Of a DNA stretch of 64,000 bases, positions 49,223 to 60,925 are shown one piece after another (position 1 is the stretch's first letter; every line of letters starts with the position of its first letter). The stretch is from Dromiciops gliroides (lineage: Eukaryota > Chordata > Mammalia > Microbiotheria > Microbiotheriidae): contig NC_057867.1 in the NCBI RefSeq assembly GCF_019393635.1, positions 4,901,821 to 4,965,820 of the forward strand. Reading direction: 5' to 3'. The notes under the pieces are model-generated. The model did not search any database, was not told where the DNA came from, and worked only from the letters and a program-made list of their open reading frames with translations. The position numbers and the translations under genes were made by a program.

Positions 49223-49421
49223 CTTTTGCCTGCGTGAGACTGACCTTTCCTGAAGTCTTCTAAATTAGCCCTGGTTGGAAGATTGTGTCTCTCTGTCTTT
49301 TTGTAGGTTCTGTGATTTCAGAATCCGTTTAGAGGCTTGATTTAATGTTCTTTTTGAGGGAACTGAAGGAGAGCTCAGGCAACTTCCTGGATTCTCTCTG
49401 CCATCTTTCCCTACATCGAGT

Positions 49422-50098
49422 CTTTTTTTTTTTTTTTAATGAGGCACTGAGGGTTAAGTGACTTGCCCAGGGTCACACAGCTAGTAAGTGTCAAGTGTCT
49501 AAGGTGGGATTTGAACTCAGGTCTTCCTGAATCCAGGGCCAGTGCTTTATCCACTGCACCACCCAGCTGCCCCTACATTGAGTCTTTTTTTTTTTTTTTG
49601 ATGAGGCAATTGGGGTTAAGTGACTTGCCCAGGGTCACACAGCTAGTGAGTGTCAGGTGTCTGAGGTCGGATTTGAACTCAGGTCCTCCTGAATCCAGAG
49701 CTGGTACTCTATCTACTGTACCACCTAGCTGCCCCCTACATTGAATTTTGTTTATTTGTTTGTTTGTTTGTTTTTAGGACAATAGGGGTTAAGTGACTTG
49801 CCCACTGTCACACAGCTAGTAAATGTCAAGTGTCTGAGGCCAGAGTTTAACTCAGGTCTTCCTGAATCCAGGGCTGATGCTCAATCCACTGCACCACCTA
49901 GCTGCCCCCCTACATTGAGGTTTGTTTGTTTGTTTGTTTTTTTATTTTTTTATTTTTTTAGTGAGGCAGTTGGGGTTAAGTGACTTGCCCAGGGTCACAC
50001 AGCTAGTAAGTGTTAACTTTTCTGAGGCCGGATTTGAACTCAGGTACTCCTGAGTCCAGGGCCGGTGCTCTATCCACTGCACCACCTAGCTGCCCCCC
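49422..50098 (-). repeat. Four consecutive SINEs at the L1 5' edge
   Basis: SINEs at about 49422-49574, 49582-49734, 49748-49907 and 49920-50098, all on the - strand. Each is separated from the next by a variant of 'ctacattgagt', the repeated target sequence. Confidence 0.9.
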
Positions 50099-52454
50099 TA
50101 CATTGAGTTTTAAAGAAAGCCAGGAGGCAGAGGTGAGAGAGAACACTCTAGGCATGGGGCGTTGCCATTGCAAAAGTACAGAGTTGGGAGATAAGAGTTT
50201 TATGTGCAAGGAAAAACAAGAAAGCCACTACTGTAGCTGGATCCCATAGAATATGGAGGAGAGGATGGTGTAAGAAGACTGACAAGGGAGAAAGGGGCCA
50301 GGGTACGAAGGGCTTTGAATGCCACCCAGAGCAGTTTGTTTGTGATCGTGGGGGTAAAAATCAACTTGAGTTGATCGACTAAGTGGGTGACATGGTGAGA
50401 ACTGTGCTTTAGAAAGGTCACTTGGGTGGGCAGTAAGGGCAGGGCAGCCTGCATATATTCAGCACTTCCTATGGCTCAGGCTAAGCCTTGGGGAAACAAA
50501 GAAAGGCAAAAACTAGGACCTCACATTCTAATAGGCAGAGACACATAAACAAGAAATATGGGAGACAATCTCCAGGGAGAGGTACTGGGGGTGGGGGTTG
50601 GGGGGGATGCTGGGAAAGTTCTCTTGTAGAAGGTGAGATGGAAACTGAGTCCAAGAGAACCAATGAAACCCCAAGGCAGAGCTGAGGGGGGAGAGATTCC
50701 CCGCAGGAGGGACACCCAGGGCTAAGGCAGAAAAAGGGGCCAGGTTTAGAAGGGCTTTGCATGCCAACTAGAGGATTTTCCATTTGATTTTGGAGGTGAT
50801 AGAGAGCCACTGGAAGTGCTTTAGGGCAGTCACTTTGGCTGCCAAATGGAGGATGGAGTGGAGTGGAGAGAGACTGAGACAGGGAGAGCAACCAGAATTC
50901 TGCTGTGATCTGCCAAGGCAAGATGATGGGGACCTGCACCGGGGCAGCTGCCCTGGGAGTGGAGATGTGAAGGTCGAGATGATTGCATGTGTTGGGGGCG
51001 TGGCAGTGAGGAGCTGACAAGCCTGGCTGACTGGAAGGATATGGGGACCCATGGCACAGGGAAAGGAAATAATGGGCATTATCTAATGAACTCATTCTCG
51101 GATGCCCGTGGGCCATCCAGCTTGAGATGTCAAGAAGGCAGCTGGTGACATTAGGTCGGACATTAGGAGAGCAATGAGGACTGCATCTATCTCTGCCTCT
51201 ATAGAATGAGGACTTGGTGCAGAGATGGTAACTAACCCATGGGAGCTTATGAGATGGCTGAGTAAGGTAGTGTAGAGGGAGGAGAGGAGAAGGTTGCAGA
51301 CAGAGCTCAGGCCAGTGGGACCCTCCAGGTTAGTGCAGGTGACTTGACTGAGAACCCAGCAAAGGAGACTGAGAAGAAACCATCAGAGGTGGGAAGAGAA
51401 CCAGGAGAGTGTTAGGGCTAAAATTCTAGCTAGTCTGTCTAAAATATCTGAGTGGTTGCCAATAAATTATAAGCTTTAGCAAGAGTTAGGCTTTTAAGCA
51501 TTTATTAAGGAGAATAAGAATTTGGTAAAGAGAGAGAGAAAGGCCTATATTCATCTATCTATTAAAGGGAGAGCACATTTCTAGCTCCCTTCTCCACCAG
51601 AGTCCTCACAAAAAGAGAGTGAGTCAGAGCGCCAGGCTCCCCCTTCTTCCTCCCACAAGCAAACGTCACTTCCTGAAGCCAAAGAAAAGATGCATGGTCT
51701 TGCCCTCAGAGACCTTCACCTCATGACAGAGTTTTTCTACAGTAAGTCTCCATCACAAGGTCTGAAAAACTTAAAAAGGAGGAAATGATGAACAACAGTG
51801 TCAGTGGCTGCAGTAGAAGTGGTGTCCTTGGTAATTAATCCCCCATATTTTACTTTAAGTCTTTCAAACTATTCTCCTTGGAAGGTGGTTCTTCCACTTC
51901 ACCAGATTGCCAGAGACAACAAAAGGCTAAGAATCCCTGAGTTAGGGAATGCAAGGGGGCACCACTTGTGGCTGGTGGCAAGATCAAGACAGTGATGATC
52001 ACCTCTGTGTGCGGCTCCAGTGGACCAGAGGAGGAAGTCATGGGAAAGAAGCAGATTGAGGAAATGGATAGTTAGGTTACTAGAGGAGAGAGCAATATGT
52101 GCTGCTGAAGACCCCGTATGCAAGGAAAGCAGCTATGGAGCAGAGAAAGGTAACGAACCGGGTAGAGAACTCATTGAGGAACGAGGGAGACTGCCCTAGG
52201 GGTCAGTAGCTTGATACTGGCCCACGGGGTCTGAACTAATGTGACCCTCCAAGGAGGAGCTTGCTGAGGTGTGGAGGCAGAGGGATCAAGGAGTATTCCA
52301 GATTCCTTCTCTCAGGCCATGATGAAGGAGCAAGAAGACCTGGCTTCTAATCCTGCCTCTGACTCACATAGGATGCATGCATCCTTTGCACTAACTTATA
52401 CTACCTGGTTGGAAATCCTACTCCTCTGGCCTTAAGCATTAAAAATGCTGAGCT
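50099..52454 (-). repeat. L2/CR1-clade LINE block with a solo LTR
   Basis: Diverged L2 on the - strand with phrases shared with 10616-11540 and 25000-26640 ('gaagggctttgaatgcc', 'agagccactggaag'). It is interrupted at 51410-51757 by an LTR, after which the L2 text resumes ('gatgaacaacagtgtc'). 52300-52440 is a MIR-like relic cut by the L1 at 52455. Confidence 0.65.
51410..51757 (-). repeat. Solo LTR related to the 20411-24982 provirus
   Basis: A 348-bp insertion in the L2 block. Read on the - strand it starts TGTGATGG and ends CTAACA. It carries AATAAATGCTTAA near 51497-51509, and the text around that signal aligns by eye with the R/U5 part of the provirus LTRs ('ggttgccaataaatt' against 'tggtcaccaaaaatt'). 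No internal proviral sequence is present, so it is a solo LTR. A target duplication could not be confirmed. Confidence 0.6.
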
Positions 52455-54199
52455 CTTGACAATTCTACCTCAATTAATTTACCTATTCAGTGCCATACCA
52501 GTCAGACTACCTAAAAGTTATTTTATAGAGCTAGAAAAAATCATAACCAAATTCATCCGGAAGAACAAAAGGTCAAGAATATCAAGGGCACTAATGAAAA
52601 AAATGCACAGGAAGGTAGACTAGCTGTACCAAATCTGAAGTCATCAAAACTATTTGGTATTGGCTAAGAAATAGAGTGGCAAATCAATGGAATAGTTACG
52701 TACAGGAGACATAGTAGTAAATGACTATAGTAATCTACTGTTTAATAAACCCAAAGACTCCAGCTTCTGGGATAAAAGCTTACTGTTTGACAAAAACTAC
52801 TGGGAAAACTGGAAGATAGTATGGCAGAAACTAGGCATAGACCAATATCTTATACCTTATACCAAAATAAGGTCAAAATGGGTACATGATTTAGACATAA
52901 AGGGTAATACCATAGGTAAATTAGAGGAAAGAATAGTTTACCTCTCAGATCTATGGAGTGGAGAACAATTTATGACCAAACAAGAGATAGAGAATATTAT
53001 GAAATGCAAAATGGATGGTTTTGATTACACTAAATGAAAAAGATTTTGTACAAACAGAAGCAGTGCAGCCAAAATTAGAAGGGAAGTAGAAAGCTGAGAA
53101 ACAATTTTTACAGCCAGTATTTCTGATAAAGGCTTCATTTCTAAAATATATCGGGAATTTAAAAAAAAGTTATAAGAATACAAGTCATTCCCCAATTGAG
53201 AAATGGTCAAAGGATATAAACAGGCAGTTTTCAGATGAAGAAATCAAAGTTACCTATTACCATATGAAAAAATGCTCTAAATCACTAGTGATTAGAGAAA
53301 TGCAAATTAAAACAACTCTGAGGTACCACCACACACCTATCAGATTGGCTAATATGACAAAAAAGGAAAATAATGAATGCTGGAGAAGCTGTGGAAAAAT
53401 TAGTGCACTAATGCATTGTTGGTGGAGCTGTGAACTGATTCAACCATTCTGGAGAGCAATCTGGAATTATGCCCAAAGGGCTATAAAACTGTGTATACCT
53501 TTTGACCCAGCAATATCACTATTAGGTTTTTATCCTGAAGAGATTATGGAAAAGGAAAAGGGACCCACATGTACAAAAATATTTATATCTGCTCTTTTTG
53601 TGGTGGCAAGGAATTGGAAATTGAGGGGCTGCCCATCAATTGGGTAATGGCTGAACAAGTTGTGGTATACCACAAATAATATAATGGAATACTATTATGC
53701 TGTAAGAAACGATGAACAGGCAGATTTCAGAGAAACCTGGAAGGACTTACATGAACTGATGTTGAGTAGGATGAGCAGAACCAGGACAATATTGTATACA
53801 GTATCAACAACATTTTGTGATGATCAACTGTGATAGATTTAACTCTTCTCAGCAAGACAATGGTCCAAGATAATTCCAAAGGATTCATGATGGAAAATGC
53901 TTTCCAAATCCAGAGAAAAGAACTGTGGAATCTAGATGTAGATTGAATCATACTGCCTCTACTTTTTTTGTTTTTCTTTTTTGAGGTTTTTCCCTTGTGT
54001 TCTGATTCTTTTACATCATGACTAATGCAGAAATATGTTTAATGTGATTGTACACATATAACCTATATCAGATTGCTTGCTTCTTGGGGAGGAGGGAGGG
54101 AGAAAAATTTGGAACTAGAAGTCTTATAAAAACAAATGTTGAAAACTTTCTCTACATGTAACTGGAAAGTAATAAAATATTTTTATGATTTAAAAAAAA
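52455..54199 (+). mobile_element. L1 fragment, ORF2 C-terminal half and 3' end
   Basis: A 5'-truncated L1 on the + strand. It begins inside ORF2, keeps a 127-codon open stretch at 53264-53647 (the C-terminal region of ORF2) and ends in an A tail at about 54199. 'tgctgagctc' stands before it (52445-52454) and after it (near 54201), its target duplication. Confidence 0.9.
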
Positions 54200-54682
54200 G
54201 TGCTGAGCTCAAACTTAGGAAGACCTGGGTTCAGATCCTACCTTGAATATTTAGTTGCTGGAACCAGGGCAAATCACTTTCTTCTCTGAGTGTTGATTTC
54301 CTCATCTGTTAGATTGGTGCCTGTGGTATCTTCCTTGTAGGGTCATGGTGATGCTCAAGGGAGATCATGAACATGAAGTCTTTGGCCAGGCACTGATGCA
54401 CACAAATGCACATGTGTTGCGCGTGCATGTGCACACACACACGCACACATGGGCCATTCAATCTGCAGTCTTGGTGAGCTCTTGGTGGGCAGCCACATTG
54501 GGGAAGGCCCTACCCTTGGTCAGCCTGAGTATCAGGAAAGAGACCTAGACTTTGTTATGGGGTTCTGGCTCTGTGCCCGTATACATTTTGCTTGCCTTTC
54601 CCAAGGCAGGCTCCCCTCTGTCCTTGGTGGAATGTCCACCTTTTCTTGCAGTGCTTCTAATTTTCTTCTGTTTCTTTTCCAG
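54200..54682. other. RRAGB intron, MIR-like remainder and short (CA)n
   Basis: The right part of the MIR-like relic that the L1 split, then a short CA-rich patch near 54433. No exon recognised before 54683. Confidence 0.5.
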
Positions 54683-54749
54683 TTGATGTGGAACATTCTC
54701 ATGTTCGATTTCTAGGAAACCTGGTACTGAACCTCTGGGACTGTGGTGG
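54683..54749 (+). CDS. RRAGB: RRAGB exon with switch I/II strands
   Basis: A 67-base exon between 'tttcttttccag' and 'gtaggt'. It completes Ile43 and encodes residues 44-64 ([21 protein letters not shown]) plus two bases of Gly65. It contains the end of switch I and the WDCGG motif, the G3 box in Rag proteins. The exon stands after an 18.4 kb intron filled by L1, SINE and L2 sequence, and only 480 bases downstream of the 3' end of an L1 on the same strand. Phase agrees on both sides. Confidence 0.95.
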
Positions 54750-55374
54750 GTAGGTATCATTTGCTTTCTCTGGTACCACACCAGTAGGGGTAACCACAGC
54801 AATAGGCACTGTCTGAGCAGAGACCATGCCTTGCCTTCCCCTGCTTAAGTTCTTCATGACTCCAAGCCCATTGCTCTTTCCCTGCAGTGTCATGAGGGTC
54901 AAAGTGGGGTACATACTGAGTTGTGTAACACACTGGAAGTTAGGTGGGCTGGTTAAAGGCACCCACCCAGGAGCCCCTCTCGCTGCAGGCTCTGCGGGTT
55001 CTAAGTTCCTTCAAGGGCTCTCTTTGGTGCCTGGAGCAGGACCTACATTTCGTCATCTACATCTTTGGCCTGGTAGTTGAGAAACATTTCCTGGTTTGAT
55101 AGCTCTGTGAGATTTAAGTTGTTAAACTACCTTAACCCATCTATTTCCTCCTCCTTTATTTGTCTAGTTCCTTGTCATCTGTTTGTATTTTTCTTGGCTT
55201 TTTCAGGGGAGGGGGGAGTAAGAGAATTTTTTTTTTTTTTTGCTGGGCAATGGGGGTTAAGTGACTTGCCCAAGGTCAAGGAAGAGACTCTTGGTATCAA
55301 ATACTTAGTAGAAGTTCCACATCTAGAATCCACAGGGGAGTGACCCAAATGCTCCAAATTAAAAGCCATCTCCC

Positions 55375-55689
55375 AAAGGAACTGTGAACTGATCCAGCCA
55401 TTTTGGAGAGAGATCTGGAATTATGCCCAAAGAATTATTAACCTCCCTATGCCCTTTGACCCAGCAATACCACTCCTACGTCTGCTTCCAAACATGCTTA
55501 GGGAGAAAGGAGAAGAACCTGTATGTTCTGAAATGTCTGTAGCAGCTCTCTTTGTGGTAGCAAAGAACTGGAAAGTGAGGGGATGCCCAACAATTGATCA
55601 AGTTGTGGTATAGGATTGTGCTTTAGGAAATGAAGAGCTCCTGATTCTTCTCTTATAACATGACTAATGCAAAAATGTTTGATGTTATT

Positions 55690-55748
<59 letters not shown>

Positions 55749-55893
55749 CTATATCAGATTGCCTGCTGTCTAGGGGAGGGGGGGAGGGGAGGGAGGGAGA
55801 AAAATTGGAAATTGGAAAGCTTATAAAAACAAATGTTAAACTATCTCTACATGTAACTGGAAAATAATAAAAATACTTTTATTTTAAAAAAGA
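55375..55893 (+). repeat. L1 3' end fragment
   Basis: A decayed end of L1 ORF2 followed by the L1 3' region and an A tail. It contains the AT microsatellite at 55697-55744. Confidence 0.8.
55697..55744. repeat. (TA)n microsatellite
   Basis: About 24 TA units in the 3' region of the L1 fragment. Confidence 0.97.
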
Positions 55894-56242
55894 AATGATG
55901 AGCTCAGTGATCTTAGAAAAACATGGAAAGACATACACGAAATAATGAAGAGCAAAATGAGCCAAGAATATGAACAAATAGCAGGCAGGGAAAAAGAAAT
56001 TCAAGCCATCAGAAGCATTCTTTAGTTTTGCTAAAAGGCTCTTGGTGTGATGGCTGCAAGCTGGGTGGAGGGGAAGCTTGGAGCTCTCACTGCTGGAGAA
56101 GGGAGATGGTCACACCTTGTCGCTGAAATGAGCTGGGTACTCTTTTCAGTGTTAGCAGGAGGATATGTTTTACATCCCATACCCCAAAAGGCACAGAGGC
56201 TCAGAGTTGGGGGGTCCTTTCTAGAAAAATCTCTGTTGTGAG

Positions 56243-56375
56243 GGGGCAGTTAGGTGGCTCAGTGGAGAAAGCACTGGTCCTGGATTCAGGAGGGCCTGAG
56301 TTCAAATCTGGCCTCAGACATTTGACCCTGGGCAAGTCACTTAACCCTCATTGCCCTGCAAAAAAAGAAAGGGGG
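56243..56375 (+). repeat. MAR1/WSINE1-type SINE
   Basis: A SINE on the + strand lacking about 10 bases near the middle. 'aatctctgttgtgag' is repeated at both ends (about 56227 and 56388). Confidence 0.9.
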
Positions 56376-56879
56376 GGGGAAAAAGACAATCTCTGTTGTG
56401 AGCTCTACTTCCCAGAAAGTCTTCTTGGGCAACACAGTCTCTGGTGGGTTCCTTGCCCTCTTGGCCCAATGTCAGTATGTGGGTTTTAATTCTAACCAAT
56501 AGCCTAGAGACATTTAGATTCATGCCCAACCACTTTAAACTTCCTTTTCCACAAAAGGAGCCTGCTGGTATCACTCATTTTTCCAAACTGAATCGTCAGA
56601 AGTTGAGCCTTGTCTCCTAAATCAGGTTGCATCTCCCAGTAGCCACCCCTTCAATCCCATTCCTATTTCATTCACAAGATACTGCCTGTCCTTTCTTCCC
56701 CGGAGGCATTCTAACTCTTCCCACCCACACAGATCTTTCCCTTCTTGGAAATCTCCAGGCCCCCACTCTTTGGATCACACATTTTGCCACCTCGTACATT
56801 GTGCCTTTTTTTCTTGAAGGTGTGTGCTTGCTTTTTTCAGCAAGTTTCCTTGAGTGATGGAAGGGGAAGGGAAATAAGT

Positions 56880-57100
56880 ATTTCTGTCATGCTTACCATG
56901 GGCCAGGCACTGTGCTAAACACTTCACAACACCCTGGGAGGGAGCTACTATTATTTCCCCTTTTTTCCAGTTGAAGAAATTGAGGCAGACTTTCCCAGGG
57001 TCGTCCACCTAGTAAGTATCTGAAGTTGGATTTGAACTCGGGTCTCCCTGGCTCCTAGCCCATCACTCTATTCACTGCAGTGCTGCCTAGCTGCCTCAGG
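56880..57100 (-). repeat. MIR-like SINE
   Basis: Read on the - strand: tail 'ccaggcactgtgctaaacac' at left and tRNA-like core 'gatttgaactcgggtc' at right. Confidence 0.7.
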
Positions 57101-58203
57101 AGGCCTGCTGTTTTCCTCTCTGGTGCCTCATCCAGAACCAGGTGGCATGGAGAGCACCTTTTCTTTCATTCATTCACCAAATGTTCCTTGAGCTCTTCCT
57201 CAGTCAGCGCTGTGCTCGAGGCAGGGGAGTGTGGCTGAAGAGGTCAGTGCAGATGGATGTGGAGGATGTGTTCCCTCTTCTAGAAGCTTGGGATGTCCTT
57301 GGAAAGATGAGGCCTGCACGTGTGAAACACTGGAACAGCAGGCATTTCAAGGGAGCCAGGGTCCAAATGAACAGTAGAAACTGGGCCTTCACAGAGGAAG
57401 AGGTGCATGGAGGTGGGTGGGGCAGGGTGGTGAAGCAGGCAGGGCCTGCTCCTTGTAGTTGATAGGGTAGGAATGGAATGGGGGGCATATCTTAGGGGCA
57501 AGGAAAGTGCAACAGCTGAGAACAAAGATGTGGAGGTGGGAAGGAGAATCTGATGTTCCTGGCCCAGCAAGTAGACTGGCCTGGCCACGCCACATTTGGA
57601 GGCTTTCTCTATCCTGCCATGGGGGTTTGAAATGTGGCCAAGCACATTTTGGTAACACATTGACCTTCTAAGTCCTATGAGAAGAGTGCTGTGTTTCTGA
57701 TCAAGGACTTGTATCCATTAAATGATGGAACAGACAGTGTAGAAAGTGTGTCCTAAAACCCCAAAGGGCAAGACTCTAAATTTCTATAATCATTTAAATA
57801 ACCCCCAATATTCCACAAAATATAGGAGGCTTGAATGTACTTGTAATGTACTATGGAAAATGCAAGTTTTGTGTCATAGATGTGACTCCTGTAACCCTAA
57901 TATGCTCAATGCCAGCCAGAATAACCGTGAAGCCCTGCTTCTTCCCACCATAGTCTTTCAGGGGAACTTTGGGGGCAGGAGGGAACTTTGGGATTAGTCT
58001 GCCTGAGGCTCCTCAGCTTCTTGGAGGGTTTGAGTTGATTCCTTTTCTCTGTGAGTTTTCTCATAACAAGAAGAATCCTTAACTATGGTCTTAGAGTCAA
58101 AGTTGAGATCCTTCCTGCAAATGGTTGTCATAGCATGGAAGTATCGCAAAGAGGAGGCTTGCAGCCCGGGGTGTATTTATCCTCTTGGTCTGTTTTTCCC
58201 CAG

Positions 58204-58426
58204 CCAGGACACCTTCATGGAGAACTACTTTACCAGCCAACGGGACAATATTTTCCGCAATGTGGAGGTTCTGATTTACGTGTTTGACGTGGAGAGCCGG
58301 GAGCTGGAGAAGGACATGCATTACTACCAGTCATGCCTAGAGGCCATCCTTCAGAACTCTCCTGATGCCAAGATCTTTTGCCTTGTGCACAAAATGGATC
58401 TTGTTCAGGAGGATCAGCGGGACCTG
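58204..58426 (+). CDS. RRAGB: RRAGB exon with Gln66 and the HKMD motif
   Basis: A 223-base exon between 'tgtttttccccag' and 'gtaaga'. Its first base completes Gly65, then it encodes residues 66-139. It starts QDTFMENYF; Gln66 is the catalytic-site glutamine whose Leu mutant locks RagA in the GTP state. HKMD at residues 127-130 is the Rag form of the G4 guanine-recognition box. The exon ends after QRDL in phase 0. The rest of the GTPase domain and the C-terminal roadblock-like dimerisation domain (about residues 140-313) must lie beyond 64000, since none of it was recognised in the remaining 5.6 kb. Confidence 0.95.
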
Positions 58427-59464
58427 GTAAGAAGCTGTGGCCAGGGCAGGTCTTGGTCCCCTTTCTTCAGGCAGTGTATTATGGGTTCCTTTTTTGGTCG
58501 TGTGGGCTAGAGGGCATAGTTGTAGTTATACAGCCCAGCCATGGGATGGCTCCAAAGAACCCTTACTTGATTGACAAGGGTCTCTCCCTTCCTCTGGGGG
58601 TGGGGTGGAGACCAGCACCTAGGACCTAGGACTGTACCACAGGAGGAGAGAAGTTTATGAAATTTCTTTGCTGGGCAGGTACCTGATCTATTCAGTTGTT
58701 TGGGGTGAGGGGTGGAAATGAGGATTACATGTTTATTCTGAGGTCACACTAACATTTAACAGGTTATTAATAAGTGTTTTAGTTGGAAGCCTTTTCTTTT
58801 GTTTTAGCTGAGAGGGAAAGGAAAGAAAACTAGGTAGTGGAGAACAGTAGCTATGCAGCTTTGCTGCAATTTCCCCACAAATTCAGTGGAAATAAGAAAA
58901 AAGTTTCAAAAGAATAGCCCAGTGTTGTCATGTCACTGATTCCAGCGCCTCGTCAGATGCTGATGTTCAGGGAGAGGGGCAAGGATGCGGTGGCACAGGC
59001 CGCCATCATCAGTTTAACAGACTGAATCCATGTCTAGGACTTCTGGGACTCCCAGAGCTCAGGGTGGAAATGCCTAGATCACAGCTGGTTCATCTTCATG
59101 AACGCACAGAAGGGGAAAGGCCTCAGTGTAGGGGCCAAAGTACCAGAATGGGCCAAAAGACATGCTGTTCAATCCCCCTTCATGGGAGGTGACACTTTGT
59201 CTCCAAGAGGAACAAAGCAGGGGAAGGGGGCAAGGTAAACAACCCAGGACAAGGCTGAGGGCCCTGTGCATGTGACAGGAATTGGGGGTTACTGGGGAAG
59301 GTGGAATATGGCACGCTTGGAAGTTACCTAGCAGCCAGGGGCTTAGGCCAGCCTTGGGATTCCAGCAGCTCAGCCTGTCCCATGAGGGGATGGCTGTGTT
59401 TAAGACACCAGTTGTGAAACCTTACTAAAATACTCTCATACACTCTTGTTTGCTTTTGTTTTTG

Positions 59465-59600
59465 TTTTGGTGAGGCAGTTGGGGTTAAGTGACCTGCCCA
59501 GGGTCACACAGCTAGTGTTAAGTGTCTGAGGCCAGATTTGAACTCAGGTCCTCTTGAATCCAGGGCCAGTGCTCTATCCACTGCTCCACCTAGCTGCCCT
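59465..59600 (-). repeat. MAR1/WSINE1-type SINE
   Basis: A SINE on the - strand lacking a few bases in the middle, with a T/G-rich tail on its left. Confidence 0.88.
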
Positions 59601-59721
59601 CGTACAATCAGAATATAGGTTTTGCTTTGGTTTTTGGATGCTAAAATGGACAAACCAGTCAAGGCTGACTTGAGTGCCTTCTATTTAGGTCTGTGGCCTC
59701 TTTGTCTCTCCTACTCCTTGG

Positions 59722-59912
59722 AATGGGGCAGTTAGGTGGCACTGCAGTGCCTAGAGCTTTGGCCCTGAGTTCAAATGTAGCCTCAGAGACTGGGCCTCAG
59801 TTGCTTCATCTGTCAAATGAGCTGGAGAAGGGAATGGCCAACCACTCCAGTATCTCTGCCAAGAAAACCCCAAATGGGGCCACAAAGAGTCAGACATGAC
59901 TGAACAACTGGA
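59722..59912 (+). repeat. SINE with an RTE-type tail (MAR4-like)
   Basis: A tRNA-like head is followed by 'ccactccagtatctctgcca' and 'agtcagacatgactgaacaa', the typical 3' end of RTE-mobilised SINEs of marsupials. There is no poly(A) tail. Confidence 0.75.
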
Positions 59913-60667
59913 CGGTAGCAACTTGGCAGTTAGGGCTAGGGCATTAACTGGTGGGCAAGACTCCTCATGAAAATCCCTTTCCCGTTGTTTCTCCTGCCAT
60001 CCCTTCCCATCTACCTTATCAGAGAATCATCCTATAGAACAAAAGAAAAATCCCAAGGGAAAGGCTTCCTGCACCAAGAAGGTCTGACAGCCCTAGGTCT
60101 GCGCTTGTGAGTCCTCTCCCCCCTCCCCCCTTACAGAGGATGGCAGCTTCTCCCCCTTCTGTGGATAACAATTCTTTGGAAGGGGGCAGCAATGCTGTTG
60201 CCACTTTCGCCATGGCTCTTCTGCCAGCTCTTCTGCTTCCTCCTGGCTCACCCATAGCAATCTCCTCTGCCCCCTTTGCCTCCCACTTTGCCTTTGAGAG
60301 GCCTAATCTCCCTCGATCACTTTTTCTGTCTCCCTCTCCCTTCCCTTCTCTCTGTCTGTTTCTCTCCCTTTCCCCTTGTCCTTCTCTTCCTCCCTTTGAC
60401 TCCTCCCCCATCTCTGATTCTGTGCCCTGGGGCCCAGGCAGTGCTGGCTTAGGAGGGAGAGAGGGAGGCAGGAAGTGAGACATCTGAGGTCACAGGCTGC
60501 CACAGCATCCTTAGCTCCTCCTCTTACAGATCTTAGGGAGCTGAGGCCCCAAGAAAAAAGTGACTCTTCCAGGGTCACACTGCTAATATGAACAACAGGG
60601 ATTCGATCAAAACCCAGGCAGGGCTTTGGACTCCTTAATCGTCTTTTTATGACTCCCAGTCCTTCAA

Positions 60668-60925
60668 GAGCCTAGGCAGCTAGGGAGCACCATGGAGCAC
60701 TGAGCCTGGAGGCCAGAGGACTTAAGTTTCAATTCTGCCTCAGGTACTTCCTAGCTGTGTGACCCTGGTCAAGTCACTGAACCTCTGCCTCAGTTTCTTC
60801 AACAGTAATATGGGGATCATAAAAGCACCTGCCTCCCAGGGGTGTGGTGAGGACCAAATGAGGTCACACTTGTAAAAAGCTCCCAGCACAGTGATGGGCA
60901 CATAGTAGGCACTTAAAAAGCACTC
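60668..60925 (+). repeat. MIR-like SINE
   Basis: Head 'aggcagctagggagcacca', core 'tgtgtgaccctggtcaagtc' and tail 'tgggcacatagtaggcactt' mark a long, diverged MIR-type element. Confidence 0.75.

Larger units (their letters stand above)
42438..49421 (-). mobile_element. L1 retrotransposon, right copy, near full length
   Basis: An L1 on the - strand spanning about 7 kb including nested SINEs. From its 3' end at 42438: ORF2 C-terminal region (42994-44598), reverse transcriptase (44643-45757, with 'FADDM' near 44710), endonuclease region (46509-47290), a spacer, then ORF1 at 47878-48444. ORF1 shows the conserved L1 'RDNLRIIGLPE' patch and an upstream coiled coil (48554-48790) with repeated 'QMEKK' heptads. 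A probable 5' leader follows to about 49421. Seven SINEs are nested: 43487-43636, 44932-45072, 45786-45936, 46352-46535, 48762-48917, 48925-49073 and 49079-49222. Stops and shifts disable both frames. A T tail abuts the 5' end of the left copy. Confidence 0.9.
54750..58203. other. RRAGB intron with L1, SINE and MIR pieces
   Basis: Contains a truncated SINE (55229-55282, -), an L1 3' fragment (55375-55893, +), an AT microsatellite, a SINE (56243-56375, +) and a MIR-like relic (56880-57100, -). The remainder, about 57101-58203, shows nothing recognisable. Confidence 0.6.

Noticed and set aside
37905-49421. Reverse transcriptase and endonuclease frames as host genes
   Set aside because: They are pieces of two disabled L1 elements, with nested SINEs, stops and shifts.
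48762-50098. Regularly spaced near-identical repeats, at first sight array-like (CRISPR or satellite)
   Set aside because: Each unit is a complete tRNA-derived SINE with its own T-rich tail and target duplication, in a mammalian genome.
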